Source: Planctomycetota bacterium
Lineage (GTDB): Bacteria > Planctomycetota > Phycisphaerae > Phycisphaerales > UBA1924
DNA: 15,676 nucleotides
Direction: 5' to 3'
NCBI GenBank assembly: GCA_023429345.1
Contig: JAEYVB010000049.1
Span: forward strand, 1 to 15,676
The notes below the pieces were generated by a model. It saw only the letters and a program-made list of their open reading frames with translations, searched no databases and was not told the DNA's origin. The translations under genes and the position numbers were made by a program. This document shows, piece after piece, positions 1 to 9,100 of the stretch (its first letter is position 1; each line of letters starts with the position of its first letter).

Positions 1-186
1 ACCGTGGTCGGTCCCAAGCTCGCCCGTCTGGCTCGGCCCCTGCTCGAGCCCGAGAACGGCCACTTTGTGACGCCGGAGACCGAGGCGGTCGATGAGCTGC
101 GCACTCTCATCGTGCGCGCCCTGCCCGAGCAGTTTCCCGTTCTGGAGAAGCTCGTCCAGCGCTTGGATGCAGAGGATCCCGGCTCG
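1..186 (+). repeat. Partial N-type domain at the window edge (unit 0)
   Basis: The end of an N-type domain is visible: a strand with TLIV at residues 34-37, then a helix closing with LVQRLD at 50-55. The preceding residues, including PLLEPENGHFV, are atypical, so this unit may be degenerate or carry an insertion. Its presence shows that the array continues upstream of the window. Confidence 0.6.
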
Positions 187-3100
187 CAGCAGTTCCGCGT
201 CCTAAAGATCTCCGGGACCGACCCCCAGGGGCTCATCGAGCGTGCTCGGAAGCTGTACGACGAACGGTCGAAGGGCCTTCCGGTCGATGAGGCCGGCCCC
301 GTCTCGTGCGAGTTCGACGACGCCAGCGGCGGCCTGATGATCTCCGCCTCGGCGGGTGGAATGCGGCTCTTCAACGACCTCCTCACGCAGGTGCAGCAGC
401 TCGTGCCGCCGGCCCGCACCACCCGCATCATCGATGTCCACAACGCCCGCGCCGCGGACCTCATCGCCGATCTCACCGCCTTCCTGGCCTCCGCCGATCC
501 GATCGATGCCGCGCGCAAGGTTCCCGAGCCCACCGTCCGCGCCATCGACGCGACCAACGCCCTGGTCATCACCGCCGAGGAGCCGCAGCACCGCCTGATC
601 GTCGATTACGTGCAGCGCCTCGACAAGCTGGACGCGGCCCTCCCGCCGCTGAAGCTCCTGCAGCTCCGCGCCGCCGACGCGGGCGGCGTCGCCGCCATGC
701 TCAACGAGCAGTACGACAAGCGGCCCCAAGCCGAGCGCGCCGCCAAGCCGGTCGAGGTCCGCGCCGATGCGTCTACCAACACGCTGATCGTCTCGGCGCA
801 CCCCGACCTTTTTGAAGAGATCAAGACTTTCGTCAGCGAGCTGAACAAGGACCGCGCCGACGGCGCGGCCCGCATCACCGAGCTCTTCCCCCTCAAGGTC
901 GCCAAGGCGGTCGATGTCGCCGCGGCCATGGACAAACTCTTCCTGCCGCCCCCGGTCCCCGTGGACCGCAACAACCGGCCCATGCCCTGGCTCCAGAAGC
1001 CCAAGGAGGTGACGGTCTCGGCCGATCCCAACAGCAACACCCTGATGATCAACGCCCCCGCGGAGCAGATGGAATCGCTGCGTGCCCTGGCCGAGAAGCT
1101 CGACCGCGTCGAACTCCCGCCGCAGGCCGAGCTCCGCACCTACCGCGTCACGGGCAGCAATCTGGACGCGATCAGCCGCACGCTGAGCGGTATGGCGACT
1201 CGGGGCATCCTCTCTGGCCCCGCCCAGCCCGGCAAGCCGCAGGTCCAGGTCCTGATCGAGACCGAGCCCAAGAGCTCCACCCTGATCGTCGCGGGCGACT
1301 CGGTCACGTTCGAACGCGTGGACTCCATGCTGAAGGACCTTTCGGCCGTGCCCGTCGAGAAGGGCCTGCGCATCGTGCCCATCGCCAACGCCGACGCCGA
1401 GGAGGTCCGCGCGCGGGCTCTTGCGATCTACGACGCTCAGGTTGCGCAGATCCCAGGGGCCAACCCGGTCGAGGTCACGATCGACGACGCCAGCAACTCG
1501 CTCATGATCGTCGCCGACGGCGAGGCGATGGAACGGTTCGGGAAGATCATGGACGAGCTCCAGCGCCAGGCCGGTCCTGCGCGCGATGTCCGCATGATCG
1601 CGCTCCGGTTCGCTAAGGCCTCCGAGGTCAAGAGCTTTCTCGACGACCTCGTCAAGAGCAGCGAGACCTTCCGAGTCAGGGGCGGCGCTGATCCCGTGTT
1701 CGAGACCATCGAGGCCAACAACTCGCTCCTGGTCGCGGCCCAGCCCGCCCAGTTCACCGTCATCGAACCGCTCATACAGAACCTCGACAACCAGCAGAGC
1801 GCCGAGCGCCAGCCGCTCCGCATCCTCCGCCTCCAGGCCACCGACGCCGCGAATCTGGCCAGCGTCCTCCAGGCCAACTACGACCGCCGCCCCGCCGAGA
1901 AGCGGGCCACCCAGCCGGTCGACATTCAGGCCGACGCCGCCACCAACACCCTCATCGTCTCCGCCCACCCCGACGTGCTCCCGGAGATCGAGCAACTCGT
2001 CAGCGATCTGAATCAGCAGCGGACGTTCGACGCCGAGGAGCGTGAGATCCGCATCTTCCCCCTCAAGGTCGCCCGCGCGGAGGAGCTCGCCAAGACCATC
2101 GACGCGATGTACCCCGAACCGCCGATGCCGATCGATCCGCGGACGCGCCAGCCGCGCCCGGACCTTCAGCGGCCCAAGGAAGTCGTCGTCCGTGCCGACC
2201 GCGGGACCAACTCCCTGATCGTCGACGCCCCGGCCAAACGCCTCGCCGGTTTCGAGCAGATCGTTCAGAGCCTTGACACGCAGCAGCTCGCCGGCAACGT
2301 CGAGCTCCGCAGCTATCGGATCGAACGGGCCGACCTCGCCGCCGCGGCCTCCAGCGTCCGCAGCGCCGCCACGAGTGGGGCCCTCTACGCGGCGGGCGCC
2401 GGCGCGCGCCCGAACATCCCGATCACGGTCGACACCGAGCCCACCAGCCGCACGCTCATCGTCACCGGCCCCAGCGACATCTTCAAGGCGGTCGAATCGC
2501 TCCTGAAGCAGATCGACAGCGAGCCATCGCTGCCCCAGACCGGCGTCAAGATCTACGCCCTCAAGTCCGCCCGGGCCGAGCGGATCCAGCCCGTCCTCGA
2601 GCGCGTCATCCTCGGCCGCGTCCGAGAGCAGCTCCAGGGCCGCTCCCCCCAGGAGATCCAGTCACTCGTCGAGGTCGCCGCCGACAACGGCTCCAACTCC
2701 ATCGTTGTTTCCGCGCCCGAGAGCGTGCTGGTTATCGCCGACGCCCTGATCGCCACCCTCGACCAGGGCGGCGGTGGGGGCGCGACCGAGCTACGCGTCT
2801 TCCGGCTCACGAAGGGCGATGCCGAGAGCGTCGCCAAGGCCATCACCGCCTCCCTTGCCGCCGAGAGCCAGACTTCCGGCGAGGACCCGCCCAGCGTCAC
2901 CCCCGAACCCGCCAGCAACAGCGTCGTGATCGTCGGGACCTCTCGCCAGCTGGAGAAAGCCGGCAAGCTCATCGAGCAGCTCGATGCTGCCGTGGATTCG
3001 GGCGGTGTCGGCGTCCGAACCATCAAGCTCAAGCACGCCCGCGCCGAGGCCGTGCAGCCCATGCTTGAGGCGCTTTTGAGGAAGCCCTCCGTCGTGTCCA

Positions 3101-6100
3101 TGCTGCCGTCGTGGGAGGTCGGCCGCTACCTCGCTCAGAACGGCAACCGGCCCGAGACCGACGTGCGCATCGCCGCGGACAAGGCCCAGAACGCGGTCAT
3201 CATCAGCGCCCCCGTCGCCGTGCTCGACATGGCCGCGGAGATCGTGCAAAACCTCGACGTCGATCCCGGCGACGACCGCCCGGAGCGTCCGGTCCGCATT
3301 ATCACACTCGCCAACGCCGACGCCGCCGAACTCGCGGCCAACATCGAGACCCTTCTCGGCGAGCCCGAATCCGGCCTCGAACCGCCGACCGTGCGCGTCG
3401 ATAAGTCCAGCAACTCTCTCCTGGTCCGGGCCAGCGACGCCCAGATGACCCAGATCGAGGCCCTCGCTTCGAAGCTCGATTCGGCCACGCTCTCGACCAG
3501 CCGCCAGATGCGCATGATCCCGATCGACCGCTCCCGCGCCGATGCCGCGCTCATGGCCGAGACGCTCAAACGTCTCATGGAGCAGCAGGGCGGCGTGACC
3601 GTCGAGGTCATCGGGGTGCAGGACCTGCTGAGGGATCCCGCGGCCACTCCAGCGCCCAAGCCCCAGAGCAGCCTTCCTGCGGTGGAAGGGGGTGGCGGCC
3701 ATTGGCTCGCGACCTTTCCCCTGGTCGCCGCGTTCGGGGTGAGCCAGCCCGAAGCCGTCCCCGCCCAGCCCGCGGGCCTCGCGCCGGAGGCGCCCGCCTC
3801 CGTCACGATCGCGATCGATCCCTCCACCAACTCGCTGGTCATCCTCGGCTCGCCCCGCCTGACCGATCGGCTCGCCGCCCTCGCCGCCCAGCTCGAGAAG
3901 CAGATGCCCCCCGAGCCCTCGAAGGTGCGCATCTGCGCGCTCCCGCAGGGCGCCGACGCCGCGTCCCTCGCCGACCTCATCCGCCAGACCGTCCAGCAGC
4001 TCGGCCGAACCGGCCCGGGCAATCCCGGCGGCTTCACCGGCGCTGTGACCGTGTCCCCGGACCCCGCCGGCAGCGCACTCGTCGTCTGGGCCAACGACAC
4101 CGACTTCGCGTCCGTCACGGACCTCCTCCGCGCCGTGACCCAGCTCGAACCCGGCGCGGAACTCACGGTCAAGGTCATCCCCCTCTCCACCGTCACTGCG
4201 GCCAAGGCAATCCAGGCCGTCACCGATCTCCTCTCCGCCAGCCCCCGCGGCCGCCAGGCCCAGCGCTACCGGGGATCCCTCGACCTCACGGTCCAGGGCC
4301 GCGACGGCGAGACCTCGCAGGCCAAGCTCGATCCATCCCTGGTCCGGCTGACCGCCGACCCCAACGGCGCCTCGGTCATCGTCGCCGCCCCCGCCTCCAC
4401 ACTCCCGATCATCGAACGATTCGTCTCGCTCATCGACCAGAGCCCCATCGGCGACCGCCTGGCCATCCGCCGCTACGACCTGGCGAACGCCCGCTCCGCC
4501 GACCTCGCCCAGACGCTCCAGTCGCTCTTTGATTCCCAGCGACAGGGCCCGAATCGTGACGAGATCCCGCAGGCCCGCTTCATCGCGGATGTCCGCACCA
4601 ACTCGATCCTCGTGACCGCCAGCGAGCCCCAGCACGCCGACATCGCGCGGGTGCTCGAGACGATGGACTCCGGCATCGACGAGTCCGACCTGACGCTTGA
4701 GATCATCGCGCTCCGGAACGCATCGCCCTCGGCGGTGCAGCGGATCGTCGAGCAGGTGGTCATCGGCCGCAACCCCGCCCTGAAGGATCGCGTCCAGCTC
4801 TCGAGCCAGGACGGTTCCTCCATCTTCGTGGTCCGCGCCCCCGCCGAGCAGCTCGCGGAGATCAAGTCCATCGTCGCGAAGGTGGACACCGCCGAGACCG
4901 GCGGGCTCCCGATCCGCTCGGTGAAGCTCGAGCGTGCAGACGCCCAGACCGTCGCCTCCGCGCTGACCAAGTTCTTTCAGGACCGCGCCGCCATCTCCTC
5001 CCGCGGGCCCGGCGGCGGCGGGCGTCAACAGAGCCGCGTAGCGATCATCGGCGACCGCCAGAGCGGGTCGCTGATCGTGTCCTGCAGCGATGAGGATTTC
5101 GCACAGCTCCAGTCCCTGGTCGAGACGTTCGACGCTCCCGCCAAAGCCCGGGAGCTCTCCTACCACATCGTCCCGCTCGAGAACGCCCGGGTCAGCGACA
5201 TCGAGGAAACGATCCAGACCATCGCCAGCGAGCTGCAGTATGAACGCATGGGCGGCACGTTCTGGAATCCGTGGGGCGGCCCGCAGCGCTCCGACAACGA
5301 GACGCCCGGGGACAAGCTTTTCGTCACCGTCAACGAGCGGGCCAACTCGGTCGTCCTCATGGGCCAGGGACAGACCCTCGAGACGATGATGAAGATCATC
5401 GGCGACCTCGACCGCCCGCAGTCCGACCAGACGCGCACCATCGTCAGGGCGGTCCAGGTGGAGCGCGGCGACCTCCGCGCCATCGCCGACATGGTCCGAC
5501 AGATCACCCAGACCCCGGGCTGGCGATCGTGGCGCGGTCCGGACCCCGACGCGGTCACCGTCCAGATCGACCAGGGGCGGCGGCTTCTCTTCCTCGTCGG
5601 CAAGGCCCCGAAGGTCGAGCAGGCCGCGGGGTACATCGAGCAGATGAAGGGCCCCGCCGGCCGCCCGGACGCGGTGCTCCAGCCGATCACCCTCAAGTAT
5701 GCGCAGGCCCCCCGCGCCGCCGACACCCTCCGCCGCGTCTTCGCCGACCGCGCCGAGGCGAACGGCCTCCCGCCGGACGCCGTCTCGATCATCGGTTCCC
5801 AGGACGGCAACCTGCTCGTGGTCTCGGCCGATCCCGAGAGCCTCTCGGTGCTCAAGGATCTCCTCGGCCTCATCGACCAGCCCGAGCTCGGCAAGGACCG
5901 AGCGATCGAGGTCTACATCGTCAGGAACCGCGAGGCCGACGAGATCGCGGGGCTCCTCCGGGCCCAGTTCCCCCGCGGCCAGGGCCGCCCCGAGTCGCAG
6001 GTCATCGTGACCCCCCAGCCCAGCACCAACGCCGTCATCGTTTCGGCGCAACAGGAGGACCTCCCCCAGGTCAAGGCACTGATCGCGCAGCTCGACCTGC

Positions 6101-9100
6101 CGCCCACCCCGGAGATGACCCGCGTCGTCAGCGTCGCGCTGAAGACCGCCCGCGCCGACGAGGTCGCCACCGCCCTCAAGACCGCCCTCCCCGAGGGCCT
6201 CAAGATCAAGATCACGCCGATCCGCCGCAACAACACGCTGATGATCACCGGCTCCGACGAGACCATCGCCGCGGTGATGGAACAGATCGCGGCGATCGAT
6301 GTGGAGGTCGAACGGCCGCTGGTCGAGCTCCGCCGCGTGCAGCTCAAGCACGCCCTCGCCTACGACGTCTACTGGACGCTCGATTCCATGCTCCGTGCGC
6401 GGCCCCGCGTCCAGAACGAGTCCGAGCCCACCGTCGATTTCTCCCGGGCCGACAACACCGTCATGGTCACTGGCACGCCCGACCAGCTCCGTGACATCGA
6501 CCGGATGATCGAGGCGCTCGACGTCCCCACGCAGACCACCCGCACGACCGAGTTCGTCAAGCTCGAGTTCGCCCGCGCCGAGCAGACCGCCAAGGCCCTC
6601 GAGGTCTTCTACGGTCGCCTTGCCACCGCCGCCACCACCCCCGCGGCACGCAACGTCGCCATCGTCCCCGATCCGGCCTCCAACTCCCTGGTCATCAGCG
6701 CCGAGGAGAGCGAGTGGGAGGGCCTCCGCGGCCTGCTCAAGAAGCTCGATACCGAGGAGTACGACACCTCCCGCCAGCTCGCCGTCATCCCCATGAAGCA
6801 CGCCGACGCCGGGAGTGTCGCCCGGGCCCTGAACGAGGGCTTCCGCGCCCCGGTCGAGTCCCGCTTCCGCCGCGAGCAGGCCGCCCGCCAGAATCAGAAC
6901 CGGGGCAACCGCCGCAACGACGACGAGACGCCCGAGCCGCTGGTGCTCGTGGACAACGAGCCCACGCCCACCGTCGCCGCCGAACCGCAGACCAACTCGC
7001 TCGTCGTCTTCGCCGGCCGCCAGGATATGTCCCGCATCCGCGCCCTGGTCGAGCAGATCGACATCCCCGATTTCGTGAAGTTCGCCGAACCCCGCGTCCT
7101 GCCCCTCACCAGCGGCAAAGCCTCCGAGATCGCCCAGAGCGTGCGCGAGCTCTACGACACCCAGCAGCGCGGCGGTCGGAACGCCGGGGGCCAGGGACCC
7201 CGGTCGATCGTGATCGTCGGCGACGACGCCTCCAACTGCCTCATTATCCGCGCTGAGGAACGCGATTACGCCGCCATCGCCGCCCTCGCCGAGGCCCTCC
7301 AGCAGCAGGGCGACAAGGCCCGCGCCACCGTCCGTGTCCTGCCGCTGAGAAACGTCCCCGCCGCACGCCTCCAGCGCACCATCGCAACCACGTTCGCCCA
7401 GTCCGCCAAACAAGCGAACGAGGTCCTCTCCGTCGAGGTCGACCGCAGCAGCAACGCCCTCGTCATCGCCAGCAGCGGCCGCATGTACGACGACATCGAG
7501 AAGGTCGTCAAGGAACTCGACGGTCTCATGCCCGCCGCCCCCGAAGGCGCGAGCCGCATCGGCCCCGGCGGCCTCGGCCAGACGATCTTCATCATCGATG
7601 TTCAGAACAACGCCCCCGAGGATGTCCGCAGACAGCTTGAGCAGCTCGGCGTCACTAAGCCGGCGCCCGAAGACCGGCCCGGCGTCGTCAGCGAGCCCGT
7701 GACGCTCGTCCCGCTCGCCAGCCGCCGCGCCCTGGCCGTCGTCGCCAGCCCGCAGGATGGCGAGTCCATCGTCGCCCTCGTCCGCGCCCTCGACGCCGAG
7801 CCCGCCAGCGCCGAGCAGCGCGTCTGCATCGTTGGGCTGAAGCTGGCCACCGCCACCGCCATGGTCAACACGCTCGAGGGAATGATGAACCCCGCCGAGC
7901 AGGCCGCCCAGACCGGCCCCGCCCGGGCCCTCGCCGAGCAGGTCCGCCGTCTCTCCGTCATGCGGAACGGCCTGGAGAAGGGCGATCTCTCCCTGGACCT
8001 CTCCAAGCCGGTGCGCCTTATTCCCGACGATGCCAGCAACTCGATCATGGTCGCCTCGACCGACGCGAACGTCACCGCCATCTGCGAGGTCATCAAGATC
8101 CTGGACACCCTGCCCATGGGCGAGGCGGTGGTCGTCCGAATGTTCCCGCTCACCCACGCCTCGGCGCCCCGCGCCAAGACCGTCATCGATGACCTTTTCC
8201 GGCAGGGCGAGTCGCTCCGCCGCCTCCCCGGCACCCGCCGCCAGGGCCAGCCGACCACCGCGACCGGCAAGGCCCTCGCCGGCGAACTGGCCGCCACCGT
8301 CGACGACCGCACCAACACACTGATCGTCGCCGGCCCCGAGGATGCCGTCGCCCTCGTCGAGGTTCTTCTCAAGGACCTCGACAGCGACCAGGCCGCCCGC
8401 TGGGTCGAGCCCTCGCTCATCCAGCTCCAGCACGCGGACGCCGCCCGTCTCGCCCAGACCCTCCGCCAGGTCCTTATCCAGGGCCTCACCATCACCCCGG
8501 AGGCCGTGGGGCTCCAGAAGCAGATCGGCCGCCTCCGCATGGCCAAGTCGGGGCAGGACCTCTCGGCGCCCGAGGCACGAATCGAGGCCGACCTCTTCGC
8601 CCCGCTCAGCGGTCTGGTCATCACGCCCGAATCCACCCTCAACGCCCTCATCGTCCTCGGCTCGCCCGCCAACACCGCCGTCGTCCGCGAACTCGTCGCC
8701 ATGCTCGACGTCGAGGCCGCCTCCGCGGCCAACTCCGTCCGCCTCTTCCCGCTCCAGTTCGCCGCGGCCGATCGGGTCTCGTCCATCATCCAGGACGTCT
8801 TCCGCCAGCGTCAGCAGGACCCGGCGTTCCGCGAGGAAGACCGCGTCATCATCACCGCCGATCCGCGCACGAACTCCCTCGTGATCGCGACCAGCGCCGG
8901 CAGCTTCTCGACGATCGAGGCGATGCTCAGGACCCTGGACAGCGAGCTGTCCAACAACACCGTCGGCCTGCACGTCGTCACCGTCATGGGCGCCGACGCG
9001 GCGACGCTCGCCCCCCGCATCGCCAGGCTGATGAACGACCGCATCAACGCCAGCCAGCGCTCCGGCGCCGTCAAGAGCCCGATGGACGCGTTCTCCATCG

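Noticed and set aside
4..6. GTG at base 4 as the start of the giant secretin
   Set aside because: The frame is open from base 1, there is no ribosome-binding site visible, no signal peptide follows, and the first residues are the end of an N-type domain. The gene is cut by the window edge.
202..1995. A 597-codon frame on the - strand and many shorter frames in other registers inside the secretin gene
   Set aside because: They are low-complexity Arg/Ser/Pro or Asp/Gly/Leu-rich translations, shadows of the high-GC coding pattern, with no motifs or plausible start signals.
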